Assembly: GCA_905160935.1 (NCBI GenBank)
Contig: CAJHZI010000643.1
Span: forward strand, 402,501-466,500
Length of the DNA: 64,000 bases
Direction of reading: 5' to 3'
DNA from: Enchytraeus crypticus
Taxonomy: Eukaryota; Annelida; Clitellata; Enchytraeida; Enchytraeidae
Position 1 is the stretch's first letter, and each line of letters opens with the position of its first letter. A program made the translations under genes and the position numbers. The notes beneath the pieces were generated by a model. That model was not told where the DNA came from, did not search any database, and saw only the letters and a list, made by a program, of their open reading frames with translations. This document shows, one piece after another, positions 24,663 to 55,863 of this stretch.

Positions 24663-25181
24663 ACCACTTTAGCAGGTAACGCTATTCTCCACATTGTGTT
24701 GTTCATGTCTTACTATCACGTAAAATTTTCTGTTGATTTATTTTGAAGTCTTTCTGATTCACTACAATAACGTCGACGCATTCAAGAAGTACCGAGTACT
24801 AAATTTTTCATGCGAACTTGATGCCGCACTTGAGGATTTCATGAGGTGCAATATGATTGGTTGATTCGTAAATGAGCAAAGGCTATTGCTAAAGCCATCG
24901 TTCAAGAGGCTCTCCAGCGACACTTGTGTCAAACCCCAGTCAGTCTACGGTTGACTTTGTCACGTCTTCAAGTGTGGAGGCCGAAAGAAATAAGATTTAG
25001 ATTAATATAAAAAAGAGAACGAGAGATTGAAAGAGGCTGAAATAACGAATGACATGGACAGGAGCAAAGGGGACAAAAGGGATCGAGAGATTGAAGCAAC
25101 ATTGTTGTCAAGAAAAAAATTCATAATTGTAGTAACATAAGTGACTAGATGGATCTCCTGAAATCGAAGTATAATTTAAAG

Positions 25182-25183
<2 letters not shown>

Positions 25184-25241
<58 letters not shown>

Positions 25242-25261
25242 TGTATATATATATATATATA

Positions 25262-25262
<1 letters not shown>
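25184..25262. repeat. (AT)n array
   Basis: TA dinucleotides with one CTG interruption, ending directly at the Rep-D copy. Confidence 0.96.
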
Positions 25263-25688
<426 letters not shown>

Positions 25689-25744
25689 GCAGCAATTATC
25701 TACGACTACACAAAGAATGTCGAATTAAGCTAGAATTAGTCTCA

Positions 25745-25930
25745 AAATTAATAAAAGGTCATAGAAGGTAGAATGGAAGGAAAAAGTGGCAGGGGCAGGC
25801 CGAGATTAGGAATGTTAGATGATTTAAAGACCCACTCATATGTGGAAATGAAAAAGAAAGCGGAAGACAGAGAAGGGTGGAGGCGTTATATGCCATGGAC
25901 CTGCCAGTAGGCAGTGCACTAAGAGAGAGT
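25745..25930 (+). mobile_element. Rep-B LINE 3' end
   Basis: Carries GGTCATAGAAGGTAGAATGG, GGGGCAGGCCGAGATTAGG, GATGATTTAAAGACCCACTC and CTGCCAGTAGGCAGTGCACT, then AAGAGAGAG. Reads as the C-terminal end of a LINE reverse transcriptase protein. Confidence 0.7.
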
Positions 25931-26240
25931 CTCAAAATTATGTAAATGCTGATTTTAAAGTTAATACTTTCTTTGAAATGTTGTTTCTTCTAGCATTGAA
26001 ACCTATTAGTACGTTTTGGTTGCCGTCTTTTATTAAAAAACAAATAAAGTAATTTGCTATGAGTTGTAGCAATAAGTATCTTTTAGTTATACATGTAGGC
26101 CACATGTAATTTACTTCATTGTTTATTTTTTTTTAAACCTAGGCCTACATGTAATTATTGTCACTCCACGCTCCACGCCATTTAGGCAGCGACTTCTAAT
26201 TTAATATGTACATGTATTTACTGAACGTTAGATTTCATAG

Positions 26241-26245
<5 letters not shown>

Positions 26246-26302
<57 letters not shown>
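26246..26302. repeat. (AT)n array
   Basis: TA dinucleotides abutting the Rep-C copy on its left. Confidence 0.95.
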
Positions 26303-26305
<3 letters not shown>

Positions 26306-26460
26306 TTATAGGATATGTTAAGGTGTGGGTAAGGCTTAGCAATTTGTGAAGGGATTAACTCATTAATCGACTGTCTGGTCCTTATGAAGCGTGAAAGGAG
26401 TGAGAAAGAATATGTACATGTACAATTGTACATGTACCTTGGACCTGACGCTTGGCAGAA

Positions 26461-26462
<2 letters not shown>
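26303..26462 (-). mobile_element. Rep-C copy flanked on both sides by (AT)n
   Basis: Minus-strand Rep-C: TTGTGAAGGGATTAACTC, ACCTTGGACCTGACGC and GGCAGAACACT are reverse complements of the words at 18165-18300. TA arrays begin at both borders. Confidence 0.6.

Positions 26463-26530
<68 letters not shown>
26463..26530. repeat. (AT)n array
   Basis: TA dinucleotides beginning right after the AGAACACT of Rep-C. Confidence 0.95.
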
Positions 26531-26984
26531 TATTTAATATATATCTTACTACTTTAAGCCTAAGTAGCAAAGTAGTAAATATATAAATAAATAAGTCCCT
26601 ATGCTAAGTCAATTCAATACATCGTTAATACTACAGTATTCAGTACTACTTGAGCTAACTTACACGGGAGCTCTAAAAATTCTGTCAAATTCTACAAAAC
26701 AGGAACAATCGATTGACACTGATTGATATAAACACAAAGCGTGTAGGCCTCTATTACGCCTATATGTTATTGTCAATTTAAAACCAATAAATTTAGAGGG
26801 AAATTGCTTTTTTACATCTCTATTTCATAATGATCTTAATTAGCTGCTGCTGAGAAACGCACTGTGACGCTCACACAAGTAATCTTGTTTTAATCTGCAA
26901 CGGTTTGACCCGTTTCTATTACAATTAGCCTGTGCTAAAATAAAGATAAAATAAGATAATAAAAAGATAAAGATAGTGAAAACT

Positions 26985-27410
26985 TTGGTTTGGACCACGC
27001 TATTGCATGGATGTGAAACATGGACCTTAAGGACGGAAGATATTAAGAAACTGGAGGCATTGGAAATGTGGATTTGGAGAAGAATAAAGAGGATTAGCTG
27101 GATTCAAAAGGTTACAAATGAGAAAGTTCTGGAGAGAGTTGGTGCAGATAGATAGTTGATAAATGTATTAAGAAATAGGAAGAAGAGTTGGATAGGACAC
27201 ATAGTATACTAAGGGGGGAAATGTCTATTAATAGAGGTCATAGAAGGTAGAATGGAAGGGAAAATAGACAGGGGCAGGCCGAGATTAAGAATGCTAGATG
27301 ATTTAAAGACTCACGCATATGTGGAAATGAAGAGGAAAGCGGAAGACAGAGAAGAGTGGAGGCATTATATACCATGGACCTGCTAGTAGGCAGTGCACTA
27401 AGTGAGAGAA
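26985..27410 (+). mobile_element. Rep-B: LINE reverse-transcriptase C-terminal region
   Basis: The longest Rep-B copy. In + frames it reads HGCETWTLRTEDIKKLEALE, then MWIWRRIKRISW, VTNEKVLERVG, KSWIGHI, EVIEGRMEGK, RGRPRL and [12 protein letters not shown]. This order is known from the C-terminus of LINE proteins in many invertebrates. Stops near 27152 and 27210 and a frame change make it a dead fragment. It ends CTAGTAGGCAGTGCACTAAG followed by GAGAGA. Clade not determined. Confidence 0.8.
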
Positions 27411-28764
27411 AATAGTCATAGTAGATGCTATTGCATGTTCCTGTAATTCGTCCACTTCAGATATTAGTCAAGAGCAAATTATACAAACAAATTGCAATTG
27501 AATCACTTGTGTGGAAGGAGTACAAGTAATATTGATGCTAAATGGCTGTTTACGTGCTTTTCAGTGAATGCAAGCCGCCTGCTGGTACTCAGAAATCTTT
27601 TCCGTAGAAGTTCCTGCGCCAATACGCGATTGTAGCCATTACGAAAAGCTATGACTCTGATTCGAGTCAAATTGAGTCTTAGTTGATCGGCCAATAGAAT
27701 GAGACTCGTTAGCCAGATTTTGTATAATTTTATAATCCATAGGGCCTACTTGAAATAAGTTATTTGATAGTTAACCTAGTGAATGGATAGTAAGGATGAA
27801 AGTTAGTTTACTATTTGAATAAACCTGTAAATTGGTTATTGATTTGCAGATATGCGTACCAATATTGATGGATTAGAAGTAATATGTTGATTTAAAATCA
27901 ATATATTATTACTAATCGGTAGGGGTAGGATTAATAACTGATTTTGTGGCAAATGTGCAAGATAAACTGACGACTATCGGTTAAAATCCCTGACGAATCG
28001 TTTCGATCAGTTTTTTTTATGGATTTTGTACAGTTGACATTATTAGAGTTGGTACTTTTAACTACTGTTATTAATACTAGTATTTTTACTTCAAGACTAA
28101 ACGAGCTTTATTATTACACCATGAGGTGCTTGTTGCTCTTATTTTATTAATTAATCTTGAGAATTAAATGCATTAACAGTTGCTCGTATTCTTAAAGAAA
28201 TCACTTGCTCTGAATTTAATCAAATTAGAGAGTCATATGATAGGGCATTCACATTCCTTAGTTTAGGATTGGTTATTCACTTTCTGTTACAGAAAGTGTC
28301 ATTTCAAATAGATAAAATTATATTTGCAAGTCACTGTACTTGGTCATTTTGTAAGAATCAATAAGTCATCATTCTGTTTGTTGTCGAATTTGGGAAATTG
28401 TAGTATAGTTCAACAACAACTGGACGAACTGCGATATAACAGAAATAAAGCTAGGTTGTGCTAATTATGTAGAGTGTTATGTCTTAAATAATTAATTTTA
28501 AATCGAATAATTTAATTTAAATAATGTTACGTTAACTAACTGACATTGACGCAGTTAGTCATTAAGAAATCTTCTTTTATTGGTTTTTACTAGTTTTCAC
28601 TAGTAATAGCACTGCATTGATAATTTTCATTCTGTTTTCTGGAAATTTTAGCACAAGCATGCTAATTTTTTTAGCGAGGTAACAGATCAATTATTTAATG
28701 ATTTCTCAAAATTTAGAATTCTCGTTTACTTTTTTCAAAATCTCTTTTTCCTCTCCTTTAATTT
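27411..28764. other. No gene seen
   Basis: AT-rich DNA with stops in all frames and no dispersed repeat that I recognise. Confidence 0.5.
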
Positions 28765-28804
28765 ATGACACCAATGAGTACAATTATGTACTAATTGGTG
28801 TCAT
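28765..28804. repeat. Inverted repeat (17-base stem, one mismatch)
   Basis: ATGACACCAATGAGTAC pairs with GTACTAATTGGTGTCAT across a short AATTAT-type loop. Confidence 0.8.
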
Positions 28805-29240
28805 AACTCTATCGTAAACTGCAGTATTCATGTGAAGAGGCAAATATTGCAGGTACTACCGTACTAGTGTAATGAATTGAAAATTAGTTTAATTCTGATA
28901 GGCCTTTAATTTAGATAGGCCTAGGACTTTCTCTCTTGGTACTAGCTTAATTTAAGCCAATGCATTCCTAAAACTCACTGACATTTGGCTCTTTACGTGT
29001 GAAGTTTCTTTCTCTGAAATTCAAGCCAGTCGGTACATGTATATGCTGCTGCAGCATTAGAACCTACTTTTACAAGGTTAGAAACATTTCTTTTTTATTG
29101 TTTTAGTACTTTTCTCATAAACAACTATGTACTCATTGGTATCATAACTCTATCGTAAACTGCAGTATTCAAGTGAAGAGGCAAATAATGCAGGTACTAC
29201 CGTATTAGTGTAATGAATTGGAAATTAGTTTAATTCTGAT
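28781..29240. repeat. 119-base direct repeat, two copies
   Basis: 28781-28899 and 29122-29240 share ATCGTAAACTGCAGTATTCA, GTGAAGAGGCAAATA and GGTACTACCGTA...GTGTAATGAATTG with few differences. About 220 bases of unrelated sequence separate them. Confidence 0.9.
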
Positions 29241-29639
29241 TGATTTGTTTCGTTTTATTAACTATCAAAATCATCATATTATCTGAGATATTTAACATGA
29301 CAATTTTCTTCTATAGTAATTATCGACGCTGCTCAGGCTCAATTATATCTCGCTGTACTAGACGACTAGTTATTTCTAGATAGCTCAAAATGGTCAACTT
29401 ACTTTCATAATCGAATTTCTATTTAAATATATCGATTCCATTTTTAGCGAATTGCTTGTGCAATAGAATGTCGATGGCACCGTTTGTCGAACAATACGTG
29501 TCAATACAATGACCGCCAACACATACAACATCATTGACTAAAGACCTCTACGATGCTATTCGGATTCCGAGAGAGTTTTATGAATTAATTACTATCAGCG
29601 GTTTGGCATGTACATATCAGAAAGACAGGCCCTAAACCA

Positions 29640-29800
29640 TTCTCTCTCTCACTTTCCCAGTCTAGTGTTCTGCCAAGTAAGAGCTCCAAGGTACATAATC
29701 ATACTCACATAACACTCCGCCATTGTCACTTCAGCTATCAACAAGTTAATTGTTTCACAAAAAAACTATGCCTTACACACCTTAAAATGTCTTTAATACT
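29640..29800 (+). mobile_element. Rep-C copy, 5' part
   Basis: CTCTCTCTCAC then TAGTGTTCTGCCAAGTAAGA, GGTACATAATCATACTCACA, and CAAGTTAATTGTTTCACAAA. Confidence 0.55.
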
Positions 29801-29846
29801 ATTGAAGGAGCCAAAATATAAATGCAAATAAGATATAAAAGCTAAT

Positions 29847-29960
29847 CAGTTTCATCATTCGAAAGCGATATCAGTGACAGCTGAGCCCAGGATTTGAATC
29901 CCGCCCATACTGATCAGCGGTCGAATATCTTACCGACATCGCCACGGGCTTCTGCTGGAG
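29847..29960 (-). mobile_element. Rep-A SINE
   Basis: Minus strand: CCCGTGGCGATGTCGG, ACTGATC-type block, GGGATTCAAATCCTGGGCTC (B box), CTGATATCGCTTTCGAA. Its head faces the next SINE. Confidence 0.65.
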
Positions 29961-29968
29961 CCGATGTC

Positions 29969-30033
<65 letters not shown>

Positions 30034-30166
30034 CAGTATATTCATGTAGGTGTACATGAATATACTGTAGGCAGTAAATACATGTACACCGTGGATCGGT
30101 AATCGTGGGTTCAAACCTTGGGCTAGCCAGTAACTGATGTAACTTTCGAAAGATGAAACTGATCTT
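29961..30166 (+). mobile_element. Rep-A SINE split by an (AT)n array
   Basis: Begins AGCCGATGTCGGTA, breaks into a TA array at 29973-30031 and a hairpin, then resumes GTGGATCGGTAATCGTGGGT, TTCAAACCTTGGGCTAGCC and GATGAAACTGATCTTAAC. The gap of about 120 bases interrupts the region between the two pol III promoter boxes. Confidence 0.55.
30033..30068. repeat. Perfect 16-base hairpin, 4-base loop
   Basis: ACAGTATATTCATGTA, loop GGTG, then the exact reverse complement TACATGAATATACTGT. It lies between an (AT)n array and the rest of a SINE. Confidence 0.95.
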
Positions 30167-30869
30167 AACATCGGCTACACAGCTGTAGGCTACAGTATAT
30201 TTTGAATTGCTACTTTACAATTGACGAGGATAGGAGATGCATTCCAGAAATGCTACTGTACGTATTTCACTGAGTTGTAATTATACGTAACTATAGAGTG
30301 TATCAAATTATATTATTTTTATCAACCTTGTATAATAAACGAAATTAATAATAGCAAGATCTTTCATGCGCTTTGTTTCCTTGAGTCTCACTTTGATTTT
30401 TTCACAAATCCAATATCATTGCAATGTATAGGCAGCAATGCTGTTGCTACCAATGACCATGCGAATGATCATTGGTAGCAATGACCATGTAAATTTGATG
30501 AAGGTATTTGTGCAATCACAATTTTATAATACTTTAATAATATGTTAATTACTGTAGTTTTGAACAGAGCTTTCATTTTAAATAGATGAATGCGTCAAGA
30601 AGTATTTTTACTAGTATTATGATATGCATAATACTATTAACATAATATAGTTATAGATTTCCATTGTAATTAATAATATATGTAAAGAGTTTGCGAGTTT
30701 CGAAAAGCTTTGGAAAATTCCTAAATTAATGCATCATTAATTTAAATTATTAATAATGCCTAAAGCTTATATTGAATATGTCAAAGTATCAGCGGCTTGA
30801 GTTTTGCACGACATAAAATTTTACAACTTTGTTAACTATTTTATTTGTAATGTGAAGCAAGAAGTATAA

Positions 30870-31012
30870 ATGCTACAGAAATCCTATAGTTTGAAAAAAA
30901 GCTTCTGATATAGTTTTCCGTTTCCTTCCCTAATTTTTATTTTGCCTTCTCTTACGATTCGTGCAGGTAACGGTTGATTATTTCTTCAGTGGCCCGGACT
31001 GAACATGGAAAA
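30870..31012 (+). mobile_element. Rep-C copy, 3' part
   Basis: AGCTTCTGATATAGTTTTCC, TGCAGGTAACGGTTGATTAT and TTCAGTGGCCCGGACTGAAC match the right end of other Rep-C copies. Confidence 0.5.
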
Positions 31013-31150
31013 ATCTCTTGAGCATCTTATTTTATATAAATGATAGGTATCATTTTTGAATTTTGATAAAACTCATTAATAGTATGTATATTTGTTTAGC
31101 GTGGAGATTTGAATATTTTTTTGAAATAAAAATATTTTGTCCGTTTATAG

Positions 31151-31460
31151 CTGATAAGAGCTAATATGGGCTGATAAGAGCTGATTAGAGCTGATAAGAG
31201 CATATAGGGGCTGATGAGAGCTTATCAGAGCTGATAATGGCTGATCAAAGCTTATAATGGCTGATCAAAGCTTATAAGGGATGACCATAGCTGATAATCG
31301 CTGATCAGAGATGATATGAGATGATCAGAGGAAATAAAGGCTGATCATAATTGATAAGGGCTGATTAAATGTAATAAGAGCTGATAAGGACTGATCAGAG
31401 CTGATAAGGACTGATCAGAGCTGATAAGGGCTGATTAAGGCTGATAAGGGCTGATCAAAG
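31151..31460. repeat. 10-base tandem array, 31 units, rich in GATA-type sites
   Basis: Units of the form CTGATAAGRG/CTGATCAAAG run in perfect 10-base register over 310 bases without an insertion or deletion. The unit contains TGATAAG, the optimal binding word of GATA-family transcription factors, while alternate units carry GATCAAAG, which fits the TCF/LEF word. It lies 2.7 kb upstream of the receptor start codon. Any regulatory role is inference. Confidence 0.93.
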
Positions 31461-32149
31461 CATTGAATCTCGAATATTTGCTGGCCAATTGATCGGATAA
31501 TTGATTACGATGAGAGATGTTTGAATGGTTGAACATTTGACTAATGTGCGTTCAACTCGAATGATTCTGTTCAGGAAATTTTTATACGAAATTGACTATG
31601 ATTGATATAACTACTTAAAACTTTTTTTACTAAAACTAGCGTTAATTACAAAATAGCTCGACAATGACGTATGGAGTCAGAGATAATGTGCATGTGTATT
31701 GACTGACCATCCTGTAGTGATTTCACAAACACTGACATCCAATTGATTGGTTGAACACTTTTACTTGATAAATCTTCTAAAACTGTTTCATTGTGAATCG
31801 AATACTATAGAAAGCGAGTACATGGTTTATTGTTACGGACCCGGTCAATATCTTACCATCTCTTATCTCTCAGGATCAAATCCCCTTACCATTCCACTCC
31901 TCTCCTGGAAAAGATCTTCAATATCCGAGTGAGATGTGTTTGTTGACGGAAGCAGATCCTAGATCTTAGCACATCCTAGACGAGATTTTTCCCTCAACAT
32001 CTCAGCGTGATATCGAGTGCTGTGCAGATAGACACCATTCTATCACCTATCATTAGGTTTGCTTTCATTGGTAACATCACCATTAGAGGCCAATTGTGAG
32101 AGTCTACAAACAGGATAAGAAATAGATTACAACTAAAGTAATGTCCATT

Positions 32150-32365
32150 AAAGCGACTGGAAATAGAGAGAAGGCGAAGTCAAAATATGGCAAGACTCAA
32201 AGGGATAGACTACTGTATGATGTAAGAGAAAGTGAATTAAAGACATATGTATTAGAGGAAGACCGACACAAGAAGTTTTGGATCATTTTATTAGGCATTT
32301 GTATGATAAGATGGAAAGTAAGCATAGGAATATTCCTTGGAAGGGTGACATATCATGGACATGCG
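32150..32365 (+). mobile_element. Strongly decayed Rep-B LINE 3' end
   Basis: A 77-codon open stretch here reads like a worn LINE C-terminus: GATGTAAGAGAAAGTGAATT, ACATATGTATTAGAGGAAGA, and GTGACATATCATGGACATGC line up with the [17 protein letters not shown] and YTMDLP parts of Rep-B. I do not support it as an independent gene. Confidence 0.4.
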
Positions 32366-32633
32366 GTTGGGTAAGTTAATGCTGCTCAATGTTATGGCAT
32401 TATCGGAATTCTGTTGTATATTATTAAACAACAGTACAAGGTTTAATATATCATTTATAATTTTGTCATCTTCACAGAGATCGTCATATCATAGAAATAT
32501 GAATGGCTAGCATTTCAATTTCGTAGCTGCGCAGAGAAATAAGATAATAATTGTAGATTATGTAACTATGTCAGGTGATATGGTCTCAACTAAATTAATT
32601 AGGAGAATTTATTCCATATAACTCTTCGGCGCG

Positions 32634-32745
32634 GCCTTGAGGCTTAGACCTTGAGGTTTAGACCTTGAGGCTTAGACCTTGAGGCTTAGTCCTTGAGGCT
32701 TAGACCTTGAGGCTTAGACCTTGAGGTTTAGACCTTGAGGCATAG
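32634..32745. repeat. 14-base minisatellite, ~8 copies
   Basis: Unit ACCTTGAGGCTTAG with T/C and A/T changes in a constant 14-base register. The reverse complement contains CTCAAGGTC, close to an extended nuclear-receptor half-site (TCAAGGTCA). Confidence 0.95.
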
Positions 32746-33150
32746 ATAGAAACAAGAAACAGTTTTGTGTTTGTGAAGTTATTTGCTAGTTAGTTTTGCG
32801 GAACAGTATGGCGATTTATATCTACGGATATACAGCAAAGGAAAAATGTGTTCATAATCAGGGTGTGCCTAAAGTATAAGGCACTTATGCTTAATAATAA
32901 ATAAGCACAATACCTGTGGTGAAGCTAGATGTGCAAAGTAATAGTTACAACTGACGTGTTTAAAACTCGTGCAGCGTAGGCGTCTATCTGTAAGTATAAT
33001 AAAACATACTTAATCGCAATTTAAAAGAAAAGAATTCTTTAAAAGTCGATTATAAATTTAGTTTATGTATGTGTCTCCCAGCATGATTCAAAGAAAGGTA
33101 CAAATCGTATTTCTTCTGTGATAGATATAAGAATATAAATGCTAAAGTAT

Positions 33151-33245
33151 TGACGTCAGTCTCACCTCTAGAAGGGATGTCAATGACCATCTTAGGATTT
33201 GAATCCCTTCATACTAATCCGCAGTAGAACATCTAACTGAGCGAG
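33151..33245 (-). mobile_element. Rep-A SINE, partial
   Basis: Minus-strand GGGATTCAAATCCTAAGATG (B box) with flanking TGACATCCC and GACTGACGTCAA words. From here to 34157 I see no gene. Confidence 0.5.
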
Positions 33246-34194
33246 CAACAGGCACAGTATTCACAATTAGTTTAACTAGAGTTAGTTAAGGAGAGGCATG
33301 CCTTTGATGATGGCAGCAATTTTCTGATTTATGCTTGCTACTTAAAGAGCGTAGTAGATAAAATTCTTAGATTTTGTACATTGAACCCGTCATTTCTGAA
33401 AGCAAACGATTGAGTGAGATAAATGTTTAAATGTTGAATTTTAATATTAAATGCAGCTTTAGTCTAAGGAATGCCAAGCACGTAAAACTATCAAAAGTTT
33501 TTATGTAAACGACACATTTGTTCAAGAGCAAAACATACATGTATGTGTAAAAATATGGTCTTAAATGAGAATAATATGACACTAGAGCTTCAAAAATGTT
33601 ACTGAACTGTGGAAAATTATGAAATAATCATAATTATTAAAATAAGTAGCTGCATTTGAAATCAGAGACTTATTCGAAATGGTCTGGAATAAGTATATCT
33701 GTTAAGAAAAGAAAATTTTAAAAGCTGGTTAGGGTATGGTTTAAACTTAAAATGTCTATTAAAATGATTTATATAGTATTTCTTAGGAAGAGTAATGATA
33801 TTGACAAATAATTACATAAAAGAGAGAGAGAGAAATATAGATATTTGATGTTTTTACAATATATTATTACTAAATATTAAAGTGGAAGCAAAATTATATA
33901 GAAAATTGCAGGATTAAAATTTCCAAGGCGTCTGACACTATAATAGGATACTACACTGAGCTAGAATGAAACAAGTGTAAAATTCAGTACCGCATTATTT
34001 GAAAGGGAATGAATGTATGATTTCTTACCTGGAAATTTCTAGAACACTCTGTCGATTTGCATCTTTTTGATATATGCTTTTTAGCACAGGTTTACTTCTC
34101 AATCTGTATTTTCATAAGATAGTATGATATTGTTAGATATTTGTGTTCTGTTTTCAGGTTAACTTTTAGCGCTTTAGATAAACGCATTCATATT

Positions 34195-54126
<19,932 letters not shown>

Positions 54127-54136
54127 GTGATGTAAT

Positions 54137-54142
54137 AATAAA
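54137..54142 (+). promoter_or_regulatory. Possible polyadenylation signal of mGluR
   Basis: AATAAA lies 11 bases after the stop codon. It is close to the stop, and other signals further on could be used instead. Confidence 0.3.
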
Positions 54143-54999
54143 TTACTAGTTTTCATCTTGTGTTTACTTAATTAATAATAGTGCTCTACTTAGTTTTGAA
54201 TAGTTTTATGTTTTAGTTAAAAAATCAATTTTTATTTCATTTGAATAGGATGGTTGATCAAATTATTCAGACCTTAGTTAGATTAATTTCTGTGCTAATT
54301 TCTAATATTCAGAATCTTCTAATCTTCGCGCATTGCGAAAATCTAACTAAAGAAGCTACTGAGAAAGGCAATCGATATTTCGCCAGAAGAATTTTAGTGT
54401 TTTGGACATAAATGGTATCTGAAGAATTTTTGACTTTTATAAAAAAGATGCTTAAATATCGTAAAATATAACTTCAACGTCATGCTCTTAACCGAACGTG
54501 ATGTCAGATACTGCTAAGAGTTTTTAGCTCAGTAGCTAATCAGCAACCGGTAGGTCTGATACAACCTCTTCAGATACTGTACAATGAGAACCTTTTAATC
54601 TAGTTAGTATATGCTTTATAATCCTCTCCTTTTTATAAATGCACAAAAATGGAAAAAAATTAAAATTAATTTAGCAATGTATTTCTTAAATAAGTCAATT
54701 TTGATGGTTTACTTTTTATTGTACTTTTAAATTATTTAGCTACTTGTTTAATTTTCATATATGTTGAAATATGAAGATGAAATTAACACAATCAGATTAC
54801 CTGAGTTCTTTTTAACTGTTTTAATTTGACATGAATGAGGACAAATACTAACAGGATATCTTGCAAATATCGAGGGACCTACTAAGATAAAAGTTAACCG
54901 CCAATATGTTAATATAATAATTTTAAATGAAGGAATAGTTCTTGATAAATGGCAAATGATTAAACATTATTTCTCTAAGTTATATCTTTATTTCGTGTC
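54143..54999. other. 3' flank of mGluR, nothing further seen
   Basis: AT-rich DNA, likely 3' untranslated or intergenic. Confidence 0.4.
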
Positions 55000-55275
55000 C
55001 GAGTATTGAAGAATAGATCCACAATAATTTACAGAGTGGCAAGAGGCAACTGAATAAACTGATGAATGCAAAAGGGAAACACATCAGAAACCATACAAAA
55101 AGGGAAACCTTTTTCTCAAGCTATAGGCTAAATAAAGGTATGTGTACGGCATTAATGTTTGTGAAGACTTAACATGTTAATCGATGGAGTGCTCTTTACG
55201 GAGCATGGATGCACAATATGAATAGCAATATGTACTTTGAACCTGTCATTTGCAGAACGCTTGGAAGATGCTATA
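55000..55275 (-). mobile_element. Rep-C copy
   Basis: Minus strand: TCGTGTCCGAGTATTGAAGA, GGAGTGCTCTTTACGGAGCA and CTTTGAACCTGTCATTTGC are reverse complements of Rep-C words. It runs the full length of the family. Confidence 0.55.
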
Positions 55276-55707
55276 TATGTATACCTCTGATTAAAGCTAA
55301 CCCGAGTGAGGATACATGTTATTTAGTGAATTGAGGTCAAGAGATTCATGCAAACGAATTGAGATTTAATCTTTTTTCCCTCAAATTCAAATTTTCGGTT
55401 ACTTTAAACAGATCGATTGTAGACGTTGCAGTGAAGTTTTCAATAGCATAAAAATGGATCTCAAGATCTTGTCGTGACGTGACAGTCGTCATGCTTTCAT
55501 CAGTGTTGCTTACTCTACTTTCCTGAATATAAATTATTCGTTGAAGTTTCAAACTACACAGCATTAACTGCCATACCCGGTAAAAATCGTTTCGTATAAC
55601 TCAGTGGTTAGAATGTAACCCCAAACAAGATTTTGGAATAATATTTTGTTAATATAGGATTACGATTTTCTAATACGATATGTTGACAGGTTTCAACGGA
55701 AGCATAC

Positions 55708-55775
55708 GTGGCTTATCGTATAGATGCTAGACTTTAGATCAGGTGGTTCGGGGTTAGATTCTGGCACGAGTCACT
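55708..55775 (+). pseudogene. tRNA-like sequence
   Basis: GTGGCTTATCGTATAGATGC, GACTTTAGATCAGGTGG and GGTTCGGGGTTAGATTCTGG give D-arm, anticodon-arm and T-arm-like segments in the right order, ending near GCACGAGTCA. The anticodon loop CTTTAGA would present TTA, which matches a stop codon, and the stems have mismatches. It is best read as a tRNA-derived retroposon head. Confidence 0.5.
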
Positions 55776-55825
55776 TATTTTTTAATTTTGACTAAATTGT
55801 ATTAGTTTCTTATTAATATGGTATG

Positions 55826-55863
55826 TTAGGGTTAGGGTAAAGGGTATGGGGTTAGGTTTAGGG
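55826..55863 (+). repeat. Short interstitial TTAGGG-like stretch
   Basis: GTTAGGGTTAGGGTAAAGGG then GGGGTTAGGTTTAGGG: decayed copies of the TTAGGG telomere word, 50 bases after the tRNA-like sequence. From 55864 to 57364 nothing else is supported. Confidence 0.7.

Noticed and set aside
32141-32374. 77-codon basic open frame as a possible gene
   Set aside because: Its bases line up with the decayed 3' end of the Rep-B LINE (GTGACATATCATGGACATGC against the ATATACCATGGACCTGC word), so it is retroposon debris.
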